In this document: piece after piece, positions 46,201-58,210 of the stretch
How the letters are laid out: each line of letters begins with the position of its first letter
Numbering within the stretch: position 1 is the stretch's first letter
Source of the DNA: Paraspadella gotoi
Taxonomy: Eukaryota > Chaetognatha
Direction of reading: 5' to 3'
DNA: 64,000 nt
Assembly: GCA_051294375.1 (NCBI GenBank)
Contig: CM119267.1
Span: 10,601,045 to 10,665,044, forward strand
Position numbers and translations under genes: made by a program
The notes under the pieces: generated by a model
The model's input: the letters and a program-made list of their open reading frames with translations, nothing else
Database searches by the model: none
What the model was told of the DNA's origin: nothing

Positions 46201-48125
46201 TGCGAGCACAAGTATCGGAATACTTCCTCGTCCTCCGCGTCGAGAACATCCTCCGATTCGAGTGATTCTTGTGATTCAGAATCGTCGATGGAGCCGTGAT
46301 CAGAACCGTAGGTTTTGTTCAAAATCCGTTGCATGATCTCTTCATCGTTTTGAGAGTTGACTATCTCTTCAAAGTCAAAAGAGAAAATTGAGGAAAGCAT
46401 TTCGCGAACATCTTTCTTCAAGTCCAACTTTTCTGCCACTTCTTGCCACGAACTTTTTGAGTCAGACTCATGAATGACATCAGTTTCAAAGTCGTATAAA
46501 AGTTTCAACACATTTATCACAATGCGCTTTTCAATCTTGTCCATTTCAATTATCTCCTTATTGACCCGCTCATGATTGTTCCGATATAAATTAATAACAA
46601 AATTGTGAGCATATACGGACTCCTTATCCTTGCACATAATCTTTAAATCCGCCATGTCGGGATTATCCACGAGAGCCCCGAGCGATTTCAATAAATAAGA
46701 CATTAATTTCGGCCCAGGAGGCTCTTTTACGATCGGAGGTTCTTCGAAAAAAAACCCATCGGTTTGGGTACAAGGATCATTCTGAGAGGCGAGTAACTCA
46801 AGAACATTTTGAGTGGTGGTGTTGATATTAAGTTGTAATTGACTTTGGTCGCTCGTCTTCCCAGTTTCTTCTATCATCGTCGTGTTTCTCCCTGGAATAG
46901 AACTAACCGATTTGAGTTTGGACCCGGCTTCCACTTCGCATTGCGTCATGTCCAGAGTCTCCACGTAGAAGCGACCACCAGCCAGGGACGAACAATCGCT
47001 CATGGTCCACAATCTTCGTTCCGGGGCTCGAGTTTGAATTTCCGTCGCATTTCGCTCCACGTCGATCGTGTGTAATTTCATGTTCAGAAATCTGGTTCGA
47101 CGAATTCCCTCCTTGGTTTTGGGTTGCGTGACGACGAGAGGAGGAGGAGGAGGGCCCAAGAGCCGATCGCCGAAACCCTGTCTCTTTTCGAAGAGTTTTT
47201 GATTGTTATGCAATCGCTGGAAGACGTCGTCGGAGGCGGAATATTCCGGGGATTTAGAGAGGGAGAGCGCGACGGCTAATTGAACGTTTTCGTCCTCTTT
47301 CGAATTTGGCACAGAAAGACGGGCGATCCGCGTCAAACCTTTGGCCTTTTTCTCTAGTTTCTGCGCGGACGCTTTCGACTTGGACAAGGTTTGCTTGAGT
47401 CGGTCATAATATGGGCTGATCACAACGCCTTTCGCCAAATTTTCCTCGAAGTGCTGCTTCTGCGAATCAAGCTGGGCGAAAAGTAATGTGGCGTCTATGC
47501 CTCGTTTCTTGGCACACTTTTTGGCGTGAGACTGGCGTGACTGGTTCGTTTTGAAAGACTGGCAGCAAAGAGGACAATCCAAGACCAAGCTCGACGTCAT
47601 CTCGAGAATCTTAGCATCCATCGATGGGGCATCGTCCGAGTTATCATCCTCTCGACCCAAAACCGGCGAGTCTCCATATTGATGGTTTTCCGTCTCATTT
47701 TTTTCCGGGGCTGATTCCGAAGGATGCAAAGACTCGACGTCGTTCTTAGAAAAAGAAAATTTACTGCGAAGGCACTGTTTGACGTGATCGGCATATTCGT
47801 CACTTGGAGTTTTTTTTTCACAAGTTGGGCACGATTTAAAATCTTCCGTGATTTTCAACGGTTTCTCGAAAAGTTTAAACACGTTTATGTTGTCGCCGCC
47901 GGAGAAATCGGTCCAAGAGTTCGAGGGACAGGACTGTTCGTTCTCCGTCGAGATTGTTTCAGTTTTTCTCAACAGGGACGGAGGAGCATGCTTTTCAGAA
48001 GGGAGAAACTGGTCATGGCCCAACTTAGAGTCGCTCTTTGACGTCTCTTTCTTAACTTTCTTCAGTTTTCTCAACGCCTTTCTCTGAGGCTGAAATTCGT
48101 CATCACTGTTTTCTCCATTCTTCAT
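43267..48125 (-). CDS. SLX4: SLX4 structure-specific endonuclease scaffold
   Basis: Two exons (48125-45811, 45727-43267) join in frame to 1591 aa. Two UBZ4-type fingers are visible (CPTCEKKTPSDEYADHVKQC and CPLCCQSFKTNQSRQSHAKKC without the last residue), which bind ubiquitin. A BTB domain follows (DLKIMCKDKESVYAHNFVIN). Exon 2 has a long disordered acidic region, a SAP motif (ATPELKVHLSKYGVRQNLRK) and a C-terminal SLX1-binding CCD (YQRVLSYEPVDFEDFHSKVR, then INWLDDMGIQFT). The protein is a nuclear platform for SLX1, XPF-ERCC1 and MUS81-EME1 in Holliday-junction resolution and crosslink repair. A strong 3' splice-site sequence (ACTTTTTTTCAG) ends 18 nt before the ATG, in a 182-nt gap after the membrane-protein gene. 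Confidence 0.93.
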
Positions 48126-48143
48126 GATTTTTAAATAATAAGA
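48126..48143 (-). promoter_or_regulatory. Candidate trans-splice acceptor of SLX4
   Basis: On the minus strand TTTTACTTTTTTTCAG ends at 48144, leaving an 18-nt leader before the ATG. No donor or exon that fits is evident in the 182-nt gap to the upstream stop, so a spliced leader is the likely partner. Confidence 0.5.
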
Positions 48144-48307
48144 CTGAAAAAAAGTAAAATCAAATGTATATAAAATCAAAAACGATCACAGAGCTTTGAT
48201 GGCAATAAAAAAATATAAAAGGGGCAATTAAACGCCAACATTATTCCCTGAAAATTTGAGGTAAAATTAATCATAATCATAGAGTTGTTACGTACATAAC
48301 AGTTTCC

Positions 48308-48882
48308 TTATTTATCCTTTTTTTCATCCACTTTTTCGTCATCATATTGGTGAAAGGTTCCGGCCATAAGGGTCATGAGAACTACTGAAGCCAAATGAAT
48401 ATAAATAGAATGACGGAGGTGATATGTCCAGTCATTGACGTTAACGGTCGTCTCAGGAGCTTGGGTAAATAGTTCGCAATGGATTACAATGCTGAGGTAC
48501 ATGGCTGAGAATTTGCTAAGAACCGTGGCCCGCTTGAGAAATGTACGAAGAGGGTAAATGAATCCAAATGCCACCGAAAGTTGAACAATGGCGCGAAATA
48601 AAAGAGCTTCCTCTGAATCATCAGCCCATTTTACCTACAAAATTAATAAAATTAAAAAATCTCAAAAGCTGATCTAAAAAAAAAAAAAATGGGGAAAAAA
48701 TTTACCCCGATGGTTCCGTGGTTAACGTAGACGAAGAGATGATCCACAAGTCCACCCATAAAGCCGAAAGAGGCGATAGTTCCAGGAATGAGTCCCATCT
48801 GTATCGCTTGGAAACACCCAAAAATATTCGACGAGATATACCACGCCGTAAAGAAATGAACGTACCAACATAAGACGGCCAT
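48308..48882 (-). CDS. Unrecognised multi-pass membrane protein, 167 aa
   Basis: Two exons (48882-48706 and 48634-48308) join in phase 0 to 167 aa. Hydrophobic segments can be placed around MAVLCWYVHFFTAWYISSNI, LIPGTIASFGFMGGLVDHLF, FRAIVQLSVAFGFIYPL, SAMYLSIVIHCELF and HLASVVLMTLMAGTF, so four or five membrane spans are likely. The tail is short, charged and Lys-rich (DEKVDEKKDK), facing the cytosol by analogy with ER-type tails. I cannot assign a family. It lies between MLH3 (147 nt upstream) and SLX4 (182 nt downstream) on the same strand, with a good acceptor (TTTTTTTTAAACAG) about 40 nt before its ATG. Confidence 0.82.
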
Positions 48883-49029
48883 TGTACTCTATGAAATTAT
48901 GAAAATAATATTTTCAATTCTGTTTAAAAAAAATAATAAATTAGCGCGCTCAATTGAAATAACAGATCACATTTTTTAAATTAACAAATATAGACGACCG
49001 CAGGAAAATAATAAAAAGAATCGACGCAT

Positions 49030-52000
49030 TCAAATTTCTAACAAATTCATTTGTCCCTTGATGAGTTTGCTCAGAGTTTTCAATCGCGATGAATCAGGAA
49101 AATCTTGTTCTAACCGACCCATATCCACGAGAGGGTGAATTGTGGGTCTTCCATGCGCGCATTCGAAAGGATTCCTACATGCGCCCAACTCTGACAAAAT
49201 CTCCGAGCAGCGCGCAGCGTCCAACGCGTCACCGAATTTCACGGCGCCTTTACAAGCGCGTGAATTGAGCACGTTTCTTACGGTGACGGGAAGAGCGGCG
49301 CAACTGGCGCCAGCGCCAGACGCCCAAAGATTCAGCTGTGATTTGACCAATGCCTGGACCAGCTCGTCAAGAACGGAGCTCCGGCGTTGCTTGAGTTCGG
49401 TGATTTCGCGGGAGACGAAACACTGAGGGACCGCGTGGACGAAGAGGGTTCTCATCTCTTTTGATCGACCGTCAACTTGGGAAAAGCCGTCCTCGGACAC
49501 CAACAGGCCCACATTCTCGAATAGCGAATGGAACTTGTAGACGAGTTGATGTTCCTCCGCAGAGATGGCGATTTGTCGCGGGGGTTGGACCGTCGTGCTC
49601 TTGAGACGACGCTGTCTCGGCTCGTCGCTTAGCCCCAGGGTCTCATCGCGGTAAGCTTCTCGTACGAGCCTCTCGAGCCGAATCCGTTCATGGGCCGCGT
49701 GTTGGTCGATTATCATAAGTAGGTCATCGTCTTCCCGATCGTCCGTCTTTGCCGGAAGAAGAGCCAAGATAAACTTCCGGTCCCACTGACCCACGACGAC
49801 GAGATCGCGGACGCGCTCTTTACGCAGCAGCGTTTCTTGTGAACAACCGTAGCGCCTGACTCCTTTCAAATCGGGCGTTCCCGAGTTTTTCCGCGGCGAA
49901 GGAGGCTTATTCCATTTGGGATCTTTCGCCGATTCGATCACTTGAGTCGACGTCGCGACGAGTAAATCCAAGTCTTCTCCGATTTCGATGTCCCCGTCAT
50001 CAATACCCGTATCGCTTTCTTTTTCGCCCTCGATAAAATCGTCTTTTCGATTTTGAGAAGGAGATTTGAGCTCTTCCTCGCGTAGGTTTAAGGGCGTAGC
50101 CATATCGGAGCTGGAAACGTTGAAAGCTTTGTGGATGTCCTGGAATAAATAAGTGTTGGAGCTTACTAGTTTTAATCACCTTAGCATTAATCGCTTCGTG
50201 TAGCGGTTGTTCCCAGTCAGAATAAGAAACACGAAAAACACGAACCAGAGTCGGTTTGCTTTTGTCTTCATTTTCTTCTCCCATTTTGTCTTCTTTTTTC
50301 TCGTCGACGAAATCCCGAAGTCGATTTGCATCGCGTCCATTCTCCACCCTCTTCTCATGCAAATCAGAGTGAAAGTTCAAACCGAAGGATTGAGGCTTGA
50401 CAGAGTCCAGAGTTTCCAGGTCAAAATGAGGCGGGATCGGATCCACAGTGGTTTGTTTGACTTGCTCTGTGTCTTGACCCGAAAAATCTTTTAAATTTAA
50501 TTGGTTCTCTTTTAATCTATTGAAATTACCGAATCCCGTTGTATTTTCGGCGCAAAAGTCTTTGAGATTAATTTCGTCAGCAAAACGAGAGATCGATTGT
50601 TCATTTGTTGAATGGCCCGTCCTTCCGAAGCCTCTTTTGTCGGCGGCCTCTTGCGAGAGCCTTTGGAGTTTTTTCGAGAGACTCTTTTCCGACGTTTTTG
50701 TATCTCGGCCTTTTCCTTCGTCGTGAGATCTTTTGCTTCCAGCGGTGTTCAATTGTTTCGCCACCAGGGACAAAGCGTCGCTGTGGTTTGAATCACTGTC
50801 GATGCTAATAACTGGATTAACAGAAACACGATCTTCTTTTGTCTTTCTATTTTTTTCGCGTGAAGAGAATGAACTTTTCGGAAGGTTTTTAATCGTCGTC
50901 AATGAAGGTTCCGCCGATCGTCGAAAACGGGACAGCTTTGCCATCGTTTCTTTCGACGGAGGGCGAGGGGGCTTGGCAAGATCAGGCAATCTTTTGTTTT
51001 CAAAACCTCTCACGATATCGTCGAGCATCGTCTTGGCCCTCCGAGAGGCGTCGCGACCGAGCGCGACCGTCCCCTCCGTTGGCAATCCAGCTTCTTCCCC
51101 GGCGCCCGATCGATTTGACGCGAGGGAAGTCGACGAGGAGGATGAAACGTGGCTTCGATCGCGCAAAAGCGACGACAGTTCGACTTCTTTCTCCTCGACC
51201 TTTTCTTCCAGGCCGTTTTCTCTGAGAAAACTCTCCACGCTGCTGGTGATCACGAGGTCGACGAGATCCCACGACTTGAACTCGACCAGAGTCTTCCCGG
51301 GATCCAGGCAGACATCGTAGTCTTCCACTGGGCAAGAGATGTTCAGCGCGAAGATACCGTAGACCCGGGCGCCGCAGCGGAGCGGGCTGGCTTTGCCTCC
51401 GCGGCCCGGTTTGCAAAGGGACGACTTCGCCAGGAGAGAGTTGATTGTCTTATGGATCCGAGTCTTGCGCAGGGGCCTCTTATTAAGAAAAAGGAATTGG
51501 AGAGATTTGCCATAATGCGTTTCCAGACTGATGAAGCCACAAATTTTGACGTCGCCCCTTTTGAAGAGAACCTTTTTTAAAAACTTGACGCGGTGGGAGC
51601 CGAAGAGGGCGCCGAATGTTGAAGCGACTGAGGTCGACTTTCGAGTCTCAACGAGAACGACGCCGTCGGATCGAATAAACGTCACTGAGATTTCCGGGTG
51701 GATGAGCGCCAAAGCTTCGAGCGCGCGACGCGTCTTTTCCACTTCCGTCGAGGATTTCATCGCCTTTCGACGAACGGGAAAGTCGTAGAAAAGATCGAGA
51801 ACGACTACGGAGGTGCCCGACGAAAATTTGGAAGTTGCGACGATCCTTTTGGGTTCTTTCGCCATTTTCCCGCGTTCGAACTTAACTTCGAAAACCCCGG
51901 TTCGCGATCGAGCGCGAGAAGTGACGGTCACAAACTGAGCTAGACGCGTCACGCTGGCGAAAGCCTCGCCTCGGAATCCCAGAGTCCGCACGCGCGTTAG

Positions 52001-52327
52001 ATCCTCCAGAGAACGACACTTGCTCGTAAAGTGTCGTTGCCCCAAGAGCGCCAGGTCTTCAGGGAGCATGCCAACGCCATTATCCTCTACGATGACTTTA
52101 AAGGAATTGGGATCGAAAGTAACGACGACGCAAGAGGCCGACGCGTCGATGCTGTTGCAGACCAACTCCTCTACGCATTGTGCCACCGATATGACGGAGA
52201 CCTCGGATCGAAGACGTTCGCGCAAATTAGATTCGAGCCGACGGATAACGGCGCCGGATTTGGTGCCGCGGGATTCGTTGAAGAATGCGTTGGCGCCATC
52301 CACCTCGTCGCAGACGTCAAAGTTCAT
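49030..52327 (-). CDS. MLH3: MutL homolog MLH3, mismatch repair/meiotic crossover endonuclease subunit
   Basis: Two exons (52327-50180, 50139-49030) split by a 40-nt intron give 1085 aa from ATG MNFDVCDEV. The N-terminal GHKL ATPase has CVEELVCNSIDA, DNGVGM and TLGFRGEAFASVT, with the transducer domain following (SLQFLFLNKRPLRKT). A long disordered linker leads to the C-terminal dimerisation and nuclease region, with DQHAAHERIRLERL (the DQHA(X)2E(X)4E metal site) near residue 860, ACRNPFECAHGRP and a Cys residue close by. The short linker makes it smaller than the human protein. MLH1-MLH3 nicks DNA to bias crossovers in meiosis and helps repair insertion-deletion loops. The GTG-based extension upstream of 52327 is rejected. 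An acceptor (CTTTATTCTTAG) lies about 54 nt before the ATG. Confidence 0.93.
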
Positions 52328-53170
52328 TCCCGACACATTCGGGGGTCGCCCCTTCCGAAAGAGGCGGAACGAATTTGACTAAGAATAAAGTAGATGGCAT
52401 AAATAGAGATTATTTCCAAAACTACCCTCTAACCAATAATAGTCGTAGCCAAGACATCGACAACTAATGTTTTCATTACGAATGACAACAATCAGGCGAG
52501 ACAACGATCAACAGACAATGGACTAGGTTGAGAGGAATTCGTGAGATCGCTTTGAAGTTTTTGAGAGTGGCGGAATGGAAACGAGTGAAATATACACAAG
52601 TTTAACGCAGTAGAAAATGCTACGTGTGAAAAGTGCGATAATCATGAGCGAAATATCATAGTCACCTTGACTTAAGCTACGAAATTGTATGAAATGAACT
52701 TCCCAAATTAATTTTCCATCGGTATATTTTATAACGCATTCATATCACACTTAAGAGCGAAACACTAATAATTCAATAACGACTCATCATGCGTTTTCAT
52801 GTTTCTACCCTCGAAATCGCTTTGATTATTAATTTATTAATCAGAACAAGTTGTAGATTCGATATTTTAATAGTGGTAGTGATAATAAAAATGGTAAAAA
52901 GTGGGAGGATTTAGAACATAGACTCGATTATTATTAAATTAATAATGATAAAAAATGTGTAAACAAATTAAAAACCCATAATTTGAGTAAGGTTTGTAAT
53001 GCTAAAGATATTTTTCTAATCGAGCGCATTGCGTCAAATTTTACAAAAATTAATTTAAATTACTAAAAAATAGTAAGTCGTAATAAAATTACCCAAGTAA
53101 ATACATTTTTTAAAAAAGTTGCGGGAAGAAAAAAAAATCCTGCTGAATAAAAAAAGATGTTCTAGCTTAT
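52328..53170. other. Gap between SYNRG and MLH3
   Basis: About 840 nt, AT-rich in 52.6-53.15 kb, with no supported gene. The side near 52.37 kb holds the MLH3 leader acceptor. Confidence 0.6.
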
Positions 53171-56100
53171 CTACATGAACGGTGAGGGCAAAACGAGCGC
53201 CGGCAGGATTGGATTAACGCAGTTAACCCACAGGTTGGCGCAAGACGCGTGATACTGTCGGCCACCGTACGAAAGTTTGAAGGTATCCCCCGAGAGCGGG
53301 TTGTTCGCGCGACTTTTTCCGTCCACATAAAGAAGACAAACTCCACAGAGCTTGTCCAGCGGAGCGCCTGCCAGCATTCCGCTCTTGCGGACCACGCAGT
53401 CGCTAAAGTCTAAGGCGCCCGGCTCAGGCATGATAGAAGGCGACTTGGCCAGAAACGATGTTAGGTTCTGCCAAACTATCTCGATGTCGCGAGAAATTTC
53501 GACGAGTTCCTTGTTGGCAACGCCCAGCGCCTTCATCGAAGCCAAAATGCGACAGGAGACGCGGTAAATCTCCACGATCCCCGTCAAGTATTCTAAACCC
53601 TTTCTTGCAGTTATAAACTCCAAGCAGGCGGCCGCGCTGGTTAAGTTGCTCAGATTTGAATTCGCTTTCTCGATCATTCTGAATCAACAAAAACAATCAA
53701 AAAATTGATCGAAAGTGATAAAACAGAATCCAAATTATTTTTAAAATTTTACCTGAGGCAGGACTTTAAGCATTTAGTCCATTCCATAGCGTGTTTCTCC
53801 GAAGCGCTGAGGTCATCGATGACGGCGCTATATCTGTCGCCAATGAGCGGGAGCCTGTTGGTCATCGCCGCAGCACTCAGTTTTCGAGCCATCAAATTGG
53901 CTTCGTCAAAGGTCGAGTTGTTTGCGGATGAAGCGGCGACGTTAGCAATCGAATTAACGCCATTCACGCCACTGCCGGGGTCTTCACTGGTGACGCTGTT
54001 GTTCTCTGTGGAATGACCATTAAGACTGTCGGAATCGGACTGCGAAGCCGCCGATGTCGCCGCGGGAAGTTCCAGGCTGCTGACGGACTGTGTCTCGGCG
54101 GCGATGCTGCTGCCACGACTCACACCGTTTGCTTCGATTAAATGGGATACGGGATTCTTTGCTGAAAGGTGAACCTCCCCAATGGGTGTGGCTTCCTTAG
54201 AAGAAAATCCGGAGACGAAGCCAGAAAAATCGTTGGCTTCGCCCTCGTCAGGAGAAAAGAACGGATCGGAAAAGTGATAACCATCGTTGGAAAGCCGAGG
54301 CGCCGCAGGTCGGCCGTTCGGCGCCGTCACTGTAGATTGTAATGCCGAAGTTTGCGGCACCGGTCGAGACACGAAATCGCCAAAGTCACTCGAATCGTTG
54401 GCGGCAGACGCCACAGGGATCTGCCGCTTTGTCCCCTGCGAAACAATTCCCGGCGCGTGATTCGTTTGCGCAGCAGGAGTCATGTCAGAGGACGAGAATG
54501 CGGCGAAACCATGAGAAAAGTCTGCCCAACCTTCTTCGCTCGATTTCGTTACGGCGAAGGCGTCGAATTCTTCACTACTGCTTTTTCTTGACTTTGAGCT
54601 GATGGAAAAGCTGTTCAGATTCTCTATGATCTTCTCAGTTGCGCTTTGCCCAGCGGTCGAGGAGGTCGTCGCTGAAGCTGCCGTAGCGGCAGTAGCGCCG
54701 GCAGGATCAGGCCCTGCAACCAAAACTGACGGCGCGGTTGGCGCCCCGGTGGTGGGTTCGGCAGTCACCTCCGTCGCCACCACGAAATCCGCAAAGTCAT
54801 CGTCGACTTCCGTCATGGGGCGAAGATCTTTGAAGGCGGCATATTTGTCGGTCGAGAATGAGGCCGGAGTGGCGGTCAATGTTTCCGATGACAGTGGAGG
54901 CCGAGGGAGAGCGCCGGCCGAGGCACTTGAGCGAAGGGCCGGGGGATCGCCGGACGGGCCGAACGACGCCGTCGAAAGGCCGGATGTGACGCCGTGACTC
55001 TCGGCGTTCGGAGGAAAAGCGGGAGGAAATTGAAAAGCGACGCTAGTGGTCGACGAGGAAGCCGGGGTTTGAGGAGAAACGCTGGTATCTTGGCTGAAGG
55101 AGGTGGCAGACGTCTCAAGCGAAACCACGTGGACGGATGTCACAGGGAGATCCCAATTCGCCGATGAAACGAGAAAACCTTGAGGATTCCCAGGATTCAA
55201 AGAAGAAACGTGGGCCGGATTGAAGAGGTTTTGGGAAAGAGGAGGAGGGCATTGGGAGAGAGCCAGACTAGGTTGAGAAAGTTGAGTGACGAGCGACTGA
55301 GCGCTTGACCTTGAACCGAGCTCTAACTGGGGATCGGGAAAAGCAGCGACGTTCAGATCGTGCTGAGAGTTCGCCGCAAGTCCGCTAAGCGACGACGACG
55401 ACGACAAGGGGTAATGGGCAAAGTCCGATAAAGTCGTGAGGGAGGCGGACGAAAGCGGCGGCGCCGGTGGGAGAGCCGAGAGAGAGACTGACGGAATGGG
55501 AGGGACGGGTGGCGCCGGAGACGGCAAAGACAACACCACAGAAAACGGTCGCGGCGATTGGCAAAAGAGGGGGAGATCCGAGGGATTGTTTCCACTTTGA
55601 ATGAAACCGATCATGGCCATGGCGTAAAATAACTCGGATTTAGTCAATTGGCCCGGGATCGACTTGTTAGAGAGCGACCAGACGTGGCCCAGCAGCTCGC
55701 GAGGGAGACCGGAAGTAAGAAGAATCGGATAGAGAAGGTTCGTATCAATAAGACCCCCAGCGTTGAGAGTCGCGTGGTATGTTTGCAGATAGATTTCTGG
55801 GACGTCCCGATCCTGCCAACCTCCCAGCGTAGGATCCACCGGCCGGGAGGAAGAATACTGGTTAGGTTGAGACGTCAAGCCGGCCGAAGAAAACGCCGTC
55901 GATGTCTGAGCCGCGCCGTTAGTGGCCACGTCAGAGGCGATTCCGGAGCTAGGTTGCCAAGCGACCGTCGTCGGTTTCATCGCGGACGGCTTTAGATAAC
56001 TGTCCATCAAGGCTTCTACGCTTAGTTGTTTGCCTTTTGTAGCGCCTAAATGTAAACATTTTGGTGATATATATCATAAAAACACAGCTAACCTAATGAA

Positions 56101-56894
56101 TGAATTTTTTATAAATTTATTTTCCCCCTTTTCCGCGAACATCACCTGTCATGTTTTGTAATCTCTGTTTTTGCTCCTGAAAAAGCTTTTCCTTCCTGAT
56201 TTTTTCTTGTTGTTGCTGGTGATGCAATTCCTTCTGCTTCATTTGCTTTTGTATCGCGGTCAAATTTACGGGGGTGGCGAACATCTGAGTCGGGTACCCT
56301 CCTGGGATTTGAGACCGGACGACCATTCCCTGTAATTTTTTTCCCATCATTATCACCCAAAAATAATTCAATGTTTAACAAGCATTTGAAATAATCCACA
56401 AATTATTATGCTGTGGCGGTATATTCACACCGCCTCACGTCCACCATCCGTCAGCCAAATCCATTGGCTCAGAGGGGGAACACACCATCCCAGGCGTAGT
56501 GTTCCTTCCACAGTCCTAACGACTTCCCTCTGCGTTGGCAAAGCGAGACCGTCCTAGGGTAACCGCGCCAGTGACTGGAGGCGTCACTGAGGGTCGGAAG
56601 CCCCCAAAGCCAACAGTGAGATGCCCCATCCCAATGGGCATCACAGGCAACCCGGCTGTTGCCATAATGCTACATTTTTTTCTTTTTCAATCAAGATTGT
56701 TTCAACAAGTGTACCTGCTGTCCCGGTTGAACACCGTAAACAGACGTATTGGTCACTCCTCCAGGAGCTAATATCGGCGACGGCATGACGTTGGTGATAG
56801 TGGACGCCGTGGGCATCAGATGAGGTGGATGCTGATACTGAGCGCCATAAACCCCGGGAGTCTTAGCTCCAGGAATTCGAGTGTTTGAAGCCAT
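53171..56894 (-). CDS. SYNRG: Gamma-synergin, AP-1 accessory protein
   Basis: Exons 56894-56715, 56329-56146, 56045-53753 and 53678-53171 join in frame to 1054 aa. The N-terminus holds a Gln/Lys-rich helix (QKQMKQKELHHQQQQEKIRK). Exon 3 begins with an EH domain (WQDRDVPEIYLQTYHATLN, LLGHVWSLSNKS, KSELFYAMAMIGF). Repeated DFxDF/DxF motifs follow (DDFADFVVA, GWADFSHGF, SDFGDFVSR, NDFSGFVSGF), which bind the gamma ear of AP-1 or GGA adaptors. The C-terminus (KLCGVCLLYVDG, LSYGGRQYHASCANLWVNCV) is the conserved Cys-rich end of the family. The protein recruits cargo to AP-1 coats at the trans-Golgi and endosomes. Intron 1 carries a dispersed repeat. Confidence 0.92.
56400..56690 (-). repeat. Dispersed repeat, copy 2, in SYNRG intron 1
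   Basis: Read on the minus strand it carries the same GGACGGTCTCGCTTTGCC core and diverged flanking blocks as 25487-25655 on the plus strand. It is longer on its 5' side (about 56600-56690), so copy 1 is probably 5'-truncated. The other end reads GTGAGGCGGTGTGAATATAC. GC-richer than the surrounding intron. Confidence 0.75.
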
Positions 56895-57126
56895 CGTTTA
56901 ACTTAACGAAGTTGCTCTGCATTTAAATTTAACTTTCATTTTCGAACCCAAACTTTTAACCTAATGGTTTCATCTGCAAAATCGAATACATATGAATTAA
57001 ACTAATTAGGCTATATCTTATGGAGATAAAAAAATAAATAAACAAAAAACTCAAGGGAGTCCGGATCTCCGAATTGACTAACATTGGAGAAGCAGTAAAT
57101 TCCACGCACGCGCACGAAGGAGCGAT

Positions 57127-58107
57127 TCAAGCAACGACTTCGAGCCATTGGACGACCTGCGCCAAGTCCGCTTCTTCGCCCGAATTCAAGCGGCAACTGC
57201 ACTCGGCGAATTCGACGCGATTTGCGCCCAAGTGGGAAAACTCAAAGTCGCGATCCTCGCGCCCGAGAAAAATTTTAGAGTCGGAGTCGTCGCCCGTAGA
57301 CGCCAACGCCGCCGAGCGGGTTTTGCGTAAAGTGTTCAGTTCCGTTTCTGAAGAAAGGGGATGGGAGATCTTGTATGTGAATGGAACAATGCAAAGTTCG
57401 TAAATAAAATTGGATGAACCACAAAAACAAAGAACCAATTTTGAAGTATCGAAGATACAGTAAGCGAATGGGCACAAGAGAGAGGGAGGAGGAGAGGGAT
57501 AGGGGGGGGAGAAGGAGGGAAAGAGATCCTTACCAAGCATGGACTTGACGGCAGTTTTACGCTTGGCGAGCTCACGATCTTGCTTGTTGCAAGCGATTAA
57601 AACTCTGGGACGATTCTTGTAAACAACGGGATCCGTTAGGACCGCGTAAAGAAATTCCGCAACATCTGCAACCGTCTTTTTGGAAATGGTGGCGCTGTCG
57701 ACGACGAAAATGACAGCGAGGGTCAGCGAGGCGTACTCGTCGAGGTACTGAGATCGCAGTCGGTCGTGACCCGGAATGTCAACTATGGTTAGGATCTTGT
57801 CCTTGATCCTGGCGATAAAGTGACCCTTGTTTTCCTTCAATGACGTGTATGTCATCGCGAACCGTTTGTGGACGAGTTGAAGAAAGAGGAGAGATTTTCC
57901 CGCGTCGCAGGGACCAAGAAGCAGCACAGTGCTGCGGCGCTTGGAGGATCCGCGAAGGATGAACCAAAGTAAAGTGATGACGACGACCACGACGCTGACG
58001 AAGACGCTCAACGTCAATGGATTCCCAGCGGCCATCTCGTCCAATACGTTCTGCAGGTAAGATCCAGCATATTCCTCCGTCACTACAACGTTCTCTTTGG
58101 AACTCAT
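57127..58107 (-). CDS. SRPRB: Signal recognition particle receptor subunit beta
   Basis: Two exons (58107-57534, 57347-57127) give 264 aa, close to the 271 aa of the human protein. A single membrane anchor (SVFVSVVVVVITLLWFIL) precedes a small GTPase domain: P-loop GPCDAGKSLLF, switch region with DIPGHDRL (G3), and NKQD (G4), then KTRSAALAST and FEFSHLGANRVEFAECSCRL (G5). It sits in the ER membrane, where it holds the alpha subunit and helps move the ribosome-nascent chain to the translocon. The reading frame also runs through the intron, but the splice restores the family alignment. A 3' splice-site sequence (TTTTTTAATTTTTAG) ends 16 nt before the ATG in the 103-nt gap to MCM3AP. Confidence 0.95.
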   Translation of the reverse strand: MSSKENVVVTEEYAGSYLQNVLDEMAAGNPLTLSVFVSVVVVVITLLWFILRGSSKRRSTVLLLGPCDAGKSLLFLQLVHKRFAMTYTSLKENKGHFIARIKDKILTIVDIPGHDRLRSQYLDEYASLTLAVIFVVDSATISKKTVADVAEFLYAVLTDPVVYKNRPRVLIACNKQDRELAKRKTAVKSMLGKDLFPSFSPPYPSPPPSLLCPFAYCIFDTSKLVLCFCGSSNFIYELCIVPFTYKISHPLSSETELNTLRKTRSAALASTGDDSDSKIFLGREDRDFEFSHLGANRVEFAECSCRLNSGEEADLAQVVQWLEVVA

Positions 58108-58138
58108 TTTCGAATGCGAATAACTAAAAATTAAAAAA
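58108..58138 (-). promoter_or_regulatory. Candidate trans-splice acceptor of SRPRB
   Basis: The minus strand reads TTTTTTAATTTTTAG and then a 16-nt leader before ATG, only about 85 nt after the MCM3AP stop. Confidence 0.5.
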
Positions 58139-58210
58139 CATCAGTACATCGAAGGTAAAAAGGATGAAAATAACATTGTTTTTAACAACAATAAACGAAA
58201 ATCAATCTGG

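Noticed and set aside
52328-52336. MLH3 start three codons upstream
   Set aside because: The codon there is GTG; the first ATG is at 52327.
56535-56771. 78-residue plus-strand frame
   Set aside because: It lies mostly inside the dispersed repeat in SYNRG intron 1 and does not resemble a protein.
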